Origin: JADLDB01 sp040752975
Lineage (GTDB): Bacteria > Myxococcota > Myxococcia > Myxococcales > Myxococcaceae
Direction: 5' to 3'
NCBI GenBank assembly: GCA_040752975.1
Contig: JBFMHF010000004.1
Span: forward strand, 52,991-116,990
Length of the DNA: 64,000 bases
Numbering within the stretch: position 1 is the stretch's first letter; every line of letters begins with the position of its first letter. Shown here in pieces: positions 40,812-49,947 of the stretch. The notes below the pieces were generated by a model. That model searched no databases and was not told the origin of the DNA. It saw only the letters and a list, made by a program, of their open reading frames with translations. The translations under genes and the position numbers were made by a program.

Positions 40812-42347
40812 ATGATCCGCTCGATCGTCCTCAGCCTCGTCCTCGTCGCCTCCAGCGCCTTCGCGCAGGATCTCGCGAACTACAACAAGGGCCTCTCGGC
40901 CTACAACGCGAACGACTTCGGGGAGGCGGCGCGCCTCTTCTACGAGGTCACCAACACCACCACCGACAATGATCTCCGGCTGAAGGCCGAGTACTACCTG
41001 GCGTCGAGCTTCCAGCGGGCCAACCTGCCCTTCACGGCGTTCATCTACTTCACGCCGATCGTCAAGGCGGGGCCCGCGCACCCGTACCACGCGAAGTCGG
41101 TCGAGGCCTTCATCGCGCTGCAGGAGACGCTCAACGACGACTACCTGATCCCTTCCATCCTCAACAACCTCTACGACAAGTACGCGGACACGTGGGCCAC
41201 GCTGCCGCTCGAGGTGCTGGCGCGGATCAACTACCTCATCGGCCGCATCTCCCACCGCAAGGCGCTCCTGGAAGACGCCAAGCAGTTCCTCGAGGCGGTG
41301 CCCGACACCAGCCAGTTCTACGCGCGCGCGCAGTACCTGCTGGGCATCACCCTGGCGGATCCGCGCTACCCGGCGGCCTCCGACGACGCCCGCAAGGCCA
41401 ACCTGGACGCGGCGCGGGTGATCTTCGAGAACGTGCTGAAGATCAAGACGAAGCAGCTCGACTTCACCGACACCCAGCACCTCGCGATCCTGGCGCTGGG
41501 CCGCACCAACTACAACGTGGGCGAGTTCCAGAAGGCGGTGAATTGGTACGAGAAGATCCCCCGCTTCTCCAAGTACTGGGACCAGGCGCTGTTCGAGAAC
41601 GGCTTCGCCCGCTTCCAGAATGACGATCTCGGCGGCGGCCTGGGCTCGCTCCAGGGCCTCTACGCGCCGCAGTTCGCCGGCGCCTTCCAGCCCGAGTCGT
41701 GGATCCTCACCAGCACCATCTATTACTTCTCGTGCCTCTATGAGGAGTCGAAGGCGGCGCTCGTCGAGTACGAGAACATCTACCTGCCGATGGCGGAGCA
41801 GCTCAAGCCGCTGGTGGAGGGCGAGCCCAGGGACGTCGTCAGCTACTTCCAGCTCGTGGAGAACACGGAGAACCCGCAGCTGCCGCGGGCGGTGCTCAAC
41901 TGGGTGCGCTCCAACGAGCGCATGCTCGGGTTGTTCGGGATGCTCCGGCAGATCGAGGTGGAGAAGGGCCTCATCGATCAGAACCAGGGCTGGAAGGCGG
42001 CCAAGCTGGCCAACGAGCTGACCACCTACCTCGATCAGAACAAGGGCACGCTGGAGCAGGTCGCTGGCACCGTCTCCCGCGCGCGCCTCGTCGAGGCCTT
42101 CCGCACCATCAAGGGCTTCGCGGATCAGGCCGAGATCATCCGCTTCGAGGTCGCCAAGGCCGAGAAGGAGCTGGCCGAGCAGAACGTCGACGTGGCAGGG
42201 CTGCTGAGGAAGCAGACCCTCTATCGCCCGAAGATGCCCGCGGAGAACTGGAATTACTGGAAGTTCCAGGGCGAGTTCTGGCGCGATGAGATCGGGTACT
42301 ACCAGTACACGCTCAAGCGCGGCTGTCCCGCGTCGACGACGAACTGA
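40812..42347 (+). CDS. gltC: Periplasmic TPR-like protein, GltC-like
   Basis: Predicted 511 residues from ATG 40812. Signal peptide ending SSAFAQ, then helical repeats of TPR type (LANYNKGLSAYNANDFGEAARLFYE, ALGRTNYNVGEFQKAVNWYEK, DQALFENGFARFQNDD). No anchor or lipobox is present, so a soluble periplasmic protein is predicted. In Myxococcus GltC is the periplasmic TPR partner of GltA/GltB. It ends 151 bp before gltD. Name by order and domain; the C-terminal 150 residues have no recognised motif. Confidence 0.68.
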   Translation: MIRSIVLSLVLVASSAFAQDLANYNKGLSAYNANDFGEAARLFYEVTNTTTDNDLRLKAEYYLASSFQRANLPFTAFIYFTPIVKAGPAHPYHAKSVEAFIALQETLNDDYLIPSILNNLYDKYADTWATLPLEVLARINYLIGRISHRKALLEDAKQFLEAVPDTSQFYARAQYLLGITLADPRYPAASDDARKANLDAARVIFENVLKIKTKQLDFTDTQHLAILALGRTNYNVGEFQKAVNWYEKIPRFSKYWDQALFENGFARFQNDDLGGGLGSLQGLYAPQFAGAFQPESWILTSTIYYFSCLYEESKAALVEYENIYLPMAEQLKPLVEGEPRDVVSYFQLVENTENPQLPRAVLNWVRSNERMLGLFGMLRQIEVEKGLIDQNQGWKAAKLANELTTYLDQNKGTLEQVAGTVSRARLVEAFRTIKGFADQAEIIRFEVAKAEKELAEQNVDVAGLLRKQTLYRPKMPAENWNYWKFQGEFWRDEIGYYQYTLKRGCPASTTN

Positions 42348-42498
42348 CCGGATGGGGCGGGGTGTCGAACTCCGCGTTGAAACCCGGCAGCCTCTGAAAG
42401 CACTGGAAAAAGACGGCCCCGACTGCGATCAGGGGGTCCCTTCCTTCATCTGGACCCCTGTTGTAGGGTCCGCGCGTTTTTTGTCCCACAGGAGCATC

Positions 42499-45400
42499 AT
42501 GATGACGCTGGCTCGACTCCTCTCCGCGCTGCCGTTGGTGTTGTCTTTGGCGGCCTTCGACGCGTCCGCCCAGGCCAAGAAGGGAGCCGCCAAGGCGCCC
42601 GCGAAGGTCGATCCGAAGGCCGCGAAGACCGATCCCAAGGCCGCGGCGAAGAAGCCCGAGGAGCGCAAGGGCCCCGCCAAGCTGGACGCGCGCGCCGGCG
42701 CCGCCCCGGCCGAGGCGGACCTCGAGCGTGAAGCCGTCGCCGACAAGAAGCGCGACGATCAGATCGAGGCGGCGAAGAAGATCATCCCGAAGATCGAGGA
42801 CGGCAACCCGCAGAAGGCCGACCTGCTCTTCCAGCTGTCCGAGCTCTACTGGGAGAAGTCCCGCTACCTCTACCGCAAGGAGATGCTGGCCTTCTTCAAG
42901 GCGCAGAAGGACGCCGACGAGAAGAAGAACCGCGGCGAGAAGGTGACTGAGCCCAAGGAAGAGCACCGCGAGTCCGAGCTCTACCGCTCGGAGACGATGC
43001 GCCTGTACGAGACGATCCTCCGCGAGTACCCCGCCTACGAGCGCAAGGACGAGGTGCTCTTCAACCTCGCCTACAACCTCTACGAGACCGGCAAGCGCGA
43101 CGCGGCGGTGAAGCGCTACGAGGAGCTGCTCAAGGGCTACCCGGGCTCGAAGTTCGTGCCCGACACCTATGTGCAGCTCGGCAACCACTACTTCGAGGTG
43201 GCCAACGTCCTCGACAAGGCGAAGACCTATTACGAGAAGGCCTACGCCTCGAACAACCCGAAGATCAAGTCGTACGCCCTCTACAAGCTGGCCTGGTGCG
43301 ACTTCAACGCGGGCGAGCACGAGAAGGCGCTCAAGAAGCTGCAGGAGACGGTGGAGTACGCGGAGAAGCAGGGCAAGGATCGCGCCTTCACCGACCTGAA
43401 GAACGAGGCCCTGAACGACTCGATCCGCATGTTCACCGAGCTCAACCGCGCGGACGACGCGATCGCCTACTACACGGCGCACGCGGGCAAGAAGAAGAAG
43501 ATCCAGCTGATCGGCAAGCTGGCCTACGCGCTCCAGGACGCGGGCCACCACGACAACTCGATCAAGTCCTTCCGCTACCTCTTGAACGACAACCCGCTGT
43601 CCGAGTCGGCGCCCGACTTCCAGCAGGCGATCATCAAGTCGTACGAGGGCATGCGGCAGCGCGAGAACGTGAAGACCGAGGTCAAGAAGCTGGCCAAGCT
43701 GTACCGACCCGGCAGCGAGTGGTGGAAGGCCAACGAGTCGAAGAAGGAAGTGCTGCGCAACGGCTTCAACGTCGCCGAGGAGGCGATGCGCACCACCGTG
43801 ACCGAGTACCACCAGGAGGCGCAGAAGACCAAGCAGGTGGAGACGTACCGGCTCGCGCGCGACATCTACAAGGAGTACGTGGACGGCTTCGCCTCGTCCG
43901 ACGACGAGGCCTTCGTCGCCGACCAGGCCTTCAACCTGAAGTTCTACTACGCGGAGATCCTCTGGGCGCTCGAGGAGTGGGAGCCCGCCGCGAAGCAGTA
44001 CGACGGGGTGGTCGCCTTCAAGATCCCCAACCGGCCCGAGGCGAAGGAGGCGTCCAACGAGAAGTACCGCCAGACGGCCGCGTACAACTCCATCCTCGCG
44101 TACGAGAAGCTGGTGAAGATCGAGCGCGGCGTACTGGCGAAGTCCGACCTCAAGGAAGGGCAGAAGGTCGACGAGCAGAAGAAGAAGGGCTCGGTCGAGA
44201 AGCAGCAGAAGGTGACCAAGCGCTCGGCCAAGGAGCTCGAAGAGAAGCCGCTCACCGAGTTCGAGAAGCAGCTCGTCGCCGCCTGCGACAAGTACAACCA
44301 GATGTTCCCGAAGAACCCCGACGAGGTCGACGTGGCCTACCAGGCCGCCGTCATCTTCTACGACAAGAACCACTTCGTCGACGCGGCGCGGCGCTTCGGT
44401 GACATCGTGAACAAGTACCCGGAGGAGAAGCGGTCCACCGAGGCCGCGGATCTCTCCATGGCCGTCCTCGAAGAGAAGGAGGAGTGGCTGGAGCTGAACA
44501 TCCTCGCGCGGCAGTTCAAGGCCAACGCCAGGCTGACCAAGCCCGGCACCGAGTTCGCCAAGCGCGTGGGCGGGATCGTCGAGGGCAGCCAGTACAAGTA
44601 CATCGACGAGGTCGTCTACAAGAAGGAGAAGGATCCCAAGAAGGCCAGCCGCCTGTTCCTCGCCTTCGTCGAGGAGTTCCCGAAGTCCGAGAACGCCGAC
44701 CGCGCCCTCACCTACGCGATGATCATCGCCCGCGAGGCCTACGAGCTGGACAAGGCCGCGCAGATCGGTGAGCGGCTGCTCAAGGAGTACCCACAGTCGA
44801 TCTTCGATCTCAAGGTGAAGGCCTCGCTCGCGTACCTGTACGAGAAGATGGCCAACTTCGAGAAGTCCGCGAACATGTACGAGGAGTTCGTCGCCACCTA
44901 CGATCTCGCCGCGGGCGACAAGGCGGTCGGCTACGCCAACGTGAAGGATCTGCTCAAGAAGGAGGCCGAGGAGAAGGCGAAGGCCGCCAAGACGGCGAAG
45001 AAGGACCCCAAGGCCCCCGCGCCGGCGGTCATCTCCACGGTGGAGATGAAGAAGCTGTCAGCCGAGAAGCAGAAGGAGCGCGAGGCGCAGATCAAGGAGG
45101 CCGGCGAGCTGGTCGCCGACGCGCAGTACAACACCGGCTTCTGGTACGAGGGCGTCGGTCAGTTCGACAAGGCGATCGCCGCGTACAACCGCTACATCGC
45201 CCGCTTCAAGGACAAGAAGGACGTCCCCGACATCGCCTTCAACATCGGCCTGGTGCTCGAGAAGCAGAACAAGCACCTCGACGCGATCAAGTACTACGAC
45301 CAGTACCTCGTGACGTACGCGAAGGACGCGCGCGTCGCCGACACCCGGCGCTTCGATCTCAAGTACCGCCAGTTCCTCCTCAACGGGAAGCTGAAGAACG

Positions 45401-46140
45401 CCGCCGAGCAGGACCGCCTGGCCAGGGAGATCACCGCCGCCTGGGCCAAGCTGAAGGACGAGGAGAAGAAGAACGACCGCGTGAAGCTGGCCTACGCGCA
45501 CACCAAGTTCTACCTGCTCGAGCCGCAGTGGAACGCCTACCTCGCGCTGAAGTTCGACTACAAGAACTTCAACCGCGCGGCGATCGTCGCGTTCTCCAAG
45601 ACGGACCGCCCGAAGAAGGAGAAGGCGCTGGCGGAGCTCGAGAAGGCCTACACCGAGGTGCTGGCGATCGGGAACGCGGAGTACGGCATCGCGGCGCTGA
45701 CCCGCATCGGCATGGCCTACGGAGACTTCGCGTCGAACATCGCCGGCATCCCCGATCCCGTGGGCTTCGACGAGGACCAGGCAGCCATGTTCCGTGGCGA
45801 GCTCGAGAACCGCTACGTCTTCCCCGTCGAAGAGAAGGCGGTGGAGGCGCTCGACAAGGCGCTGGCCAAGTCCTACGAGCTGTCCGTCTACAACGAGTGG
45901 ACGCTGCAGGCGCAGGACAAGCTGAACAAGTACAAGCCGGGCTTCTACGGCAAGCCGCGCGACGTCGCGTACCGGGGCGCCGAGTTCTTCGCCACCAGCG
46001 GCTTCGACAAGAGCGTGCAGCTCCCGTCCGAGGTGGCCGCCGAGAAACCCGCGCCGCCCCCTGAGACGCCTCCGGCCGGGGGAGCCACCAAGCCTCCGGA
46101 GTCCGCTGCTGCCCCCACTCCTGGCGCGGGGGCCCGCTAA
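42499..46140 (+). CDS. gltD: Large TPR periplasmic protein, GltD/AgmU-like
   Basis: Predicted 1213 residues from ATG 42499, with GGAGC eight bases upstream. The length is close to that of Myxococcus AgmU/GltD, about 1200 residues. A signal peptide (TLARLLSALPLVLSLAAFDA) is followed by a Lys/Ala/Pro-rich stretch and then many TPR-type helical pairs (for example YEELLKGYPGSKFVPDTYVQLGN and FDKAIAAYNRYIARFKDKKD) along the whole protein, with a Pro/Ala/Gly-rich tail. In Myxococcus this scaffold links cytoplasmic motor and outer-membrane parts and needs the rest of the complex. Immediately followed by the gltE-like lipoprotein gene. Confidence 0.78.
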   Translation: MMTLARLLSALPLVLSLAAFDASAQAKKGAAKAPAKVDPKAAKTDPKAAAKKPEERKGPAKLDARAGAAPAEADLEREAVADKKRDDQIEAAKKIIPKIEDGNPQKADLLFQLSELYWEKSRYLYRKEMLAFFKAQKDADEKKNRGEKVTEPKEEHRESELYRSETMRLYETILREYPAYERKDEVLFNLAYNLYETGKRDAAVKRYEELLKGYPGSKFVPDTYVQLGNHYFEVANVLDKAKTYYEKAYASNNPKIKSYALYKLAWCDFNAGEHEKALKKLQETVEYAEKQGKDRAFTDLKNEALNDSIRMFTELNRADDAIAYYTAHAGKKKKIQLIGKLAYALQDAGHHDNSIKSFRYLLNDNPLSESAPDFQQAIIKSYEGMRQRENVKTEVKKLAKLYRPGSEWWKANESKKEVLRNGFNVAEEAMRTTVTEYHQEAQKTKQVETYRLARDIYKEYVDGFASSDDEAFVADQAFNLKFYYAEILWALEEWEPAAKQYDGVVAFKIPNRPEAKEASNEKYRQTAAYNSILAYEKLVKIERGVLAKSDLKEGQKVDEQKKKGSVEKQQKVTKRSAKELEEKPLTEFEKQLVAACDKYNQMFPKNPDEVDVAYQAAVIFYDKNHFVDAARRFGDIVNKYPEEKRSTEAADLSMAVLEEKEEWLELNILARQFKANARLTKPGTEFAKRVGGIVEGSQYKYIDEVVYKKEKDPKKASRLFLAFVEEFPKSENADRALTYAMIIAREAYELDKAAQIGERLLKEYPQSIFDLKVKASLAYLYEKMANFEKSANMYEEFVATYDLAAGDKAVGYANVKDLLKKEAEEKAKAAKTAKKDPKAPAPAVISTVEMKKLSAEKQKEREAQIKEAGELVADAQYNTGFWYEGVGQFDKAIAAYNRYIARFKDKKDVPDIAFNIGLVLEKQNKHLDAIKYYDQYLVTYAKDARVADTRRFDLKYRQFLLNGKLKNAAEQDRLAREITAAWAKLKDEEKKNDRVKLAYAHTKFYLLEPQWNAYLALKFDYKNFNRAAIVAFSKTDRPKKEKALAELEKAYTEVLAIGNAEYGIAALTRIGMAYGDFASNIAGIPDPVGFDEDQAAMFRGELENRYVFPVEEKAVEALDKALAKSYELSVYNEWTLQAQDKLNKYKPGFYGKPRDVAYRGAEFFATSGFDKSVQLPSEVAAEKPAPPPETPPAGGATKPPESAAAPTPGAGAR

Positions 46141-46170
46141 ATGAGCCTCCTCCGAACCAAGGGAAAGAGC

Positions 46171-47493
46171 ATGAAGTCGCTTCGCATCGCTGGCCTGTCC
46201 CTCGCCGTCGGCCTGTCCGCCTGCACCACCGTGCAGGAGGAGGTGAAGAAGGATCCGCTCGTCACGCAGCCGGTGAAGGCGAAGGAGAAGACGACGCAGG
46301 AGCTCTTCCAGGACGGCGTAGCCGCCTACGACGCCGGCAAGTACGACGTCGCCAGGGCCGCCTTCACCACCGTCTCGAAGAAGGCGCCGCAGAGCGTCGG
46401 CTTGCAGTTCAACCTGGGGCTCGTCGCCGAGAAGCAGGGCCAGCTGGCCGAGGCCGTCGGCTACTACGAGGCCGCGCACAAGCTCGATCCCAAGCACAAG
46501 CCCACGCTGCTCAACCTGGGGCGCGCCTACCGGCTGCAGGATCGCTACGACGACGCCATCGCCCTCTACGAGGCGGCGCTCAAGGATCCCAACAACGAGT
46601 ACGACGTCGAGCTGAACAACAACCTCGCCGTCGCCTACCGCCTCTCGAAGAAGTACGCCGAGGCGGAGGCCGCCGCGCGCAAGGTGCTGGCCCGCACCAA
46701 GGACAATCCCGACGCGTACAAGAACCTGGCTCTCATCTACTTCGACCAGGGCAACTTCCGCCTCGCCGAGTTCATCAGCGCCAACGCGAAGAAGCTCGAT
46801 GAGAAGGACCCCGGCGTCTACAACAACCTGGGCCTCATCTACCTGAAGATCGACGATCGCCGGACCGCGCTCGGGCAGTTCCAGAAGGCCGTCGAGCTGA
46901 ACAAGGACTTCGCGCCTGGCCTCTTCAACATCGGCGCGATGGCGCTGAGCTACCGGGACTACGAGGGCGCCGAGAAGGTGCTGGGCCGCGCCACCGAGCT
47001 GGATCCCACGTCCTACGAGGGCTTCCTCGCCTACGCCTGGGCGCTGGACGGGCAGAAGGGGCGCGATCCGAAGAAGGGGATCAAGGCCGGCGAGACGTTC
47101 GAGCGGGTGTTGGCGATCAAGCCCGAGCAGCCCGACGCGATCTGCGGCGCCGCCTGGGCCTACGCCGCCGACAAGGGCGGGTGGGACAGGGCCCTCAAGT
47201 TCTTCGAGACCTGCAAGGGCCTCAAGTCCACGACCGCCCAGGACCAGCAGATGATCGACAACAAGGTGAAGGGGATTCTGGCCATGCAGAAGCAGCCCGC
47301 CGCGGCGCCCCAGCCGAAGCCGGAAGACAAGCCCAAGCCGGCCGCTGCTCCGGCCGGCGGTCCCTCGCTCCTCGACAAGGTGACGGACGACGCGCCCAAG
47401 GACGAGGCCCAGCCCCCCGCCGGCGGAGCCCCGCCCGCTCCTGCACCGGCCCCTGCACCAGCGCCGGCTGCCCCCGCGCCCGCCGCCAAGTGA
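46171..47493 (+). CDS. gltE: TPR lipoprotein, GltE/AglT-like
   Basis: Predicted 440 residues from ATG 46171 (MKSLRIAGLS, lipobox GLSACTT); ATG 46141, right at the gltD stop, is an in-frame alternative. About eight TPR units cover residues 40-360 (for example LQFNLGLVAEKQGQLAEAVGYYE, LNNNLAVAYRLSKKYAEAEA, VYNNLGLIYLKIDDRRTALG), then a Pro/Ala-rich tail with PAPAPAPAPA. AglT/GltE is the TPR lipoprotein that pairs with GltD in Myxococcus gliding. Spacing to gltD is essentially zero. Confidence 0.78.
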   Translation: MKSLRIAGLSLAVGLSACTTVQEEVKKDPLVTQPVKAKEKTTQELFQDGVAAYDAGKYDVARAAFTTVSKKAPQSVGLQFNLGLVAEKQGQLAEAVGYYEAAHKLDPKHKPTLLNLGRAYRLQDRYDDAIALYEAALKDPNNEYDVELNNNLAVAYRLSKKYAEAEAAARKVLARTKDNPDAYKNLALIYFDQGNFRLAEFISANAKKLDEKDPGVYNNLGLIYLKIDDRRTALGQFQKAVELNKDFAPGLFNIGAMALSYRDYEGAEKVLGRATELDPTSYEGFLAYAWALDGQKGRDPKKGIKAGETFERVLAIKPEQPDAICGAAWAYAADKGGWDRALKFFETCKGLKSTTAQDQQMIDNKVKGILAMQKQPAAAPQPKPEDKPKPAAAPAGGPSLLDKVTDDAPKDEAQPPAGGAPPAPAPAPAPAPAAPAPAAK

Positions 47494-47540
47494 GGGGTTG
47501 TTGCGTTGCGTCATGCGCCGCGCCCCGCGCTGGGGTAGGC

Positions 47541-47569
47541 GTGACAACGACCTGCGGAATCCCTAGTAT
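47541..47569 (+). promoter_or_regulatory. Candidate sigma-70-type promoter upstream of gltF
   Basis: GTGACA (47541-47546), a 17-bp spacer and TAGTAT (47564-47569) lie about 65 bp before the ATG of gltF. Good spacing and -10, weaker -35. It would let gltF, gltG and perhaps more be transcribed apart from gltD/gltE. Confidence 0.35.
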
Positions 47570-47632
47570 CCGCCGACTTTTTCGGAACCCTGCCAGCCGA
47601 CGCGGTGTCGGAGGGCACACGGAGGTAAGGAC

Positions 47633-47896
47633 ATGAAGCGCACGTTCGCTCTCTTCGCCCTGGTGGCCCTCTTCGCCGTCCCCGCGCTGGCCGAGGACAA
47701 GGTGATCAAGGAGGCCGACAAGACGGTGTTCCGCAAGAAGACGGTCATCGACTTCACCGACGTCGCCGTCGAAGGTGAGTTGACCAAGCCCGAGGGCAGC
47801 TACTCGGTGTCGAAGAAGAAGACGACGTTCAAGACGCTGATCAAGGTGCGCGACAACTTCAACCCCGAGCTGCAGAAGTCCGTCGACAACCTGTAA
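47633..47896 (+). CDS. gltF: Small periplasmic protein, GltF/CglF-like
   Basis: Predicted 87 residues from ATG 47633 with GGAGG upstream. It has a clear signal peptide (LVALFAVPALAEDK) and a short, Lys-rich beta-type mature part (KKTVIDFTDVAVEGEL, KKKTTFKTLIKVRDNFNPEL). In Myxococcus gltF (cglF) lies between gltE and gltG and encodes a small envelope protein; order and size agree. No other family suggests itself. Confidence 0.65.
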   Translation: MKRTFALFALVALFAVPALAEDKVIKEADKTVFRKKTVIDFTDVAVEGELTKPEGSYSVSKKKTTFKTLIKVRDNFNPELQKSVDNL

Positions 47897-47950
47897 GCGC
47901 TGCCGCTGTTGCCGTTCCGCCTCACGTCTCGTGCATCACGAGGTTCCCAC

Positions 47951-49786
47951 ATGAAGAAGACGCCCATCACCCTGCAGATCACCGGTCCGGACGGCCAGGT
48001 GTCGGAGTCCACCAGCGAGCTCGAGAGCATCATCGTCGGCTCGGGCGCGGGCGCCGCGGTCAAGGTCACCGATCCCAAGGTGTCCAACCTCCACTGCATG
48101 CTGAAGGTCGAGAAGGACGGCAGCGTCACCGTCATCGATCTGGGCTCCGAGAGCGGGACGAAGGTGAAGGAGCAGGCGGTGAAGGACCCCACCGTCGTCG
48201 CTTCCGGCGACGTGATCCTCATCGGCGAGTCGAAGGTGAAGGTCGTCTTCGGTAACGGCGCCGCGAAGGCCGACGAGAAGCCCGAGGAGAAGAAGGCCGA
48301 GGCGTCGGGCGAGAAGAAGAAGGACAAGGTCGTGCCCACGCCTCCCAAGGCGCTGGCCGGCACCGGGAAGAACGCCGCCGTGTTGTTCAACGAGCCGCTC
48401 CCCGCCGAGGCGATCCCCACCGAGACCGAGAAGGTGCTGCAGGTCGCGCTCCTCTGGGGCGACACCCTGATCAACGTGCAGCACTTCGCGGACGGCGTGC
48501 CGGTCACCATCGGTGACGGTGAAGGCAACCGGTTCAACGTCTTCTCTCCCGGCGTGGGCGCGAGCTTCACCCTGGCGCAGTCCCGCGGCGCCACGGCGAT
48601 CGTCAACGTGCCCGCCGAGGCGGGCCTGGTGGTCACCACCAAGTCCGACAGCCACAAGTCGAAGGAGCAGCTCAAGAGCGAAGGCAAGCTGCGCGCGGCC
48701 GAGGGCGGCGTGCGGGGCGACGCGGTGGAGCTGGCGCTGCACGATCGCGCGCAGATCAGCCTCGACAACGTCGCGTTCATCATCCGCTACGTGCGCCCGT
48801 CCGCGGCGATCACGATGAACACGCTGCAGGAGCACGACTTCACCTTCTTCAAGATCACGTCGATCTGCCTGATGGCGTTCTTCGCCCTGGTGGCGGCGAT
48901 GATCATCACCCCGCTCACCGGCGGCGGCGAGGGCGACGACATCTTCGCCAACCCGTCCAAGTACGTGAAGATGGTGGTCAAGCCCGAGAAGAAGCAGGAG
49001 ATCAAGAAGTTCAAGGATCTCTCGGGCGTGGCCGAGGGCGCCAAGGCCAAGGAGAAGGAAGGGAAGTTCGGCAAGCAGGACAAGGACAAGAAGGAAGCCG
49101 ATCCCTCCAAGAAGGGCGCCCCGGTGGTCGACGCCAACAAGCGCGAAGAGGATCGCAAGAAGGTGTCGAGCCTCATGGCCGGCATGTTCGGCGGCGGCGC
49201 GGCGTCCAACGTCTTCGGTCCTGGCGGCCTCGGCACCGGCATCAACAACGCGCTCGGCGGCTTGCAGGGCGGCGCGGGCATGGGTGACGCGCAGGGCGTC
49301 GGTGGCCTGGGCTCTCGTGGCTCCGGTGCGGGCGGCGGTGGCACGGGCCTCGGCCTCGGTGGCCTCGGCACCAAGGGTGGCGGGCGGGGCGCGGGCGGCT
49401 ACGGCTCCATCGACCTCGGCGGCCGCGGCAAGGACTCGACCCGCGTGATCCCCGGCAAGACGACGGTGGTGGGCGGCCTCGACAAGGACGTGATCATGAA
49501 GGTGATCAAGCGCCACCAGAACGAGATCAAGTTCTGCTACGAGCAGGAGCTCCAGAAGGATCCCAAGCTGGGCGGCAAGGTGGCCGTGGCGTGGACCATC
49601 GATCCTTCCGGCAGCGTCTCCGAAGCCAACGTCTCCGAGTCGTCGATCGGCAACGCCAACGTCGAGTCCTGCATCGTGCAGCGCATTCGGCGGTGGAAGT
49701 TCCCCGAGCCTGCCGGCGGGGGCATCGTCAACGTCACCTTCCCGTGGATCTTCAAGGCCGCGGGTGACGACAGCGCCGACGAGTAA
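47951..49786 (+). CDS. gltG: FHA-membrane-TonB-type protein, GltG-like (AgmX/PglI C-terminal domain)
   Basis: Predicted 611 residues from ATG 47951. Residues about 10-100 form an FHA-like phosphothreonine-binding fold (IIVGSGAGAAVKVTDPKVSNLHC, VIDLGSESGTKV). A second FHA-like part may lie at 180-280. One membrane helix sits at about 298-320 (ITSICLMAFFALVAAMII). The periplasmic part has a Lys/Glu and then Gly-rich linker, ending in the AgmX/PglI-type TonB-like domain at about 505-605 (VIKRHQNEIKFCYEQEL, IVQRIRRWKFPEP). That order matches GltG, which spans the inner membrane and reaches toward the outer-membrane complex. Followed by terminator-like hairpins. Confidence 0.82.
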   Translation: MKKTPITLQITGPDGQVSESTSELESIIVGSGAGAAVKVTDPKVSNLHCMLKVEKDGSVTVIDLGSESGTKVKEQAVKDPTVVASGDVILIGESKVKVVFGNGAAKADEKPEEKKAEASGEKKKDKVVPTPPKALAGTGKNAAVLFNEPLPAEAIPTETEKVLQVALLWGDTLINVQHFADGVPVTIGDGEGNRFNVFSPGVGASFTLAQSRGATAIVNVPAEAGLVVTTKSDSHKSKEQLKSEGKLRAAEGGVRGDAVELALHDRAQISLDNVAFIIRYVRPSAAITMNTLQEHDFTFFKITSICLMAFFALVAAMIITPLTGGGEGDDIFANPSKYVKMVVKPEKKQEIKKFKDLSGVAEGAKAKEKEGKFGKQDKDKKEADPSKKGAPVVDANKREEDRKKVSSLMAGMFGGGAASNVFGPGGLGTGINNALGGLQGGAGMGDAQGVGGLGSRGSGAGGGGTGLGLGGLGTKGGGRGAGGYGSIDLGGRGKDSTRVIPGKTTVVGGLDKDVIMKVIKRHQNEIKFCYEQELQKDPKLGGKVAVAWTIDPSGSVSEANVSESSIGNANVESCIVQRIRRWKFPEPAGGGIVNVTFPWIFKAAGDDSADE

Positions 49787-49811
49787 CGCGCCAGGCTGAC
49801 GCACGGTTTGC

Positions 49812-49844
49812 GGCGCGGGTGGCCCGAAGGTGGGCTCCCGCGCC
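49812..49844. repeat. Strong GC-rich hairpin after gltG
   Basis: Arms GGCGCGGG (49812-49819) and CCCGCGCC (49837-49844) pair perfectly, extended by GCCC/GGGC inside. It lies 26 bp after the gltG stop and just before a second hairpin with a T run. It may help end or stabilise the gltG transcript. Confidence 0.5.
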
Positions 49845-49847
49845 GTT

Positions 49848-49870
49848 CGCGCTTTCAGCGCGTGGTTTTT
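49848..49870 (+). terminator. Small hairpin plus T-run between gltG and gltH
   Basis: CGCGC-TTTCA-GCGCG (49848-49862) is followed by TGG and TTTTT (49866-49870). Stem of five GC pairs, five-base loop and a five-T tail: a plausible intrinsic terminator, strengthened by the larger hairpin just upstream. Confidence 0.45.
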
Positions 49871-49894
49871 CGTCGTGGCGCGTCGCTTTTCACC

Positions 49895-49922
49895 TTGCAC
49901 GACAGGTGCGGGCGGGTATGGT
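49895..49922 (+). promoter_or_regulatory. Candidate promoter for gltH
   Basis: TTGCAC (49895-49900), 16-bp spacer, TATGGT (49917-49922), about 25 bp before the gltH start, with GGGAGGA as ribosome binding site between. Together with the terminator upstream it suggests gltH, and perhaps kdd behind it, form a separate transcript. Confidence 0.4.
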
Positions 49923-49947
49923 GCCGCGCCCGATTTAGGGAGGATTC

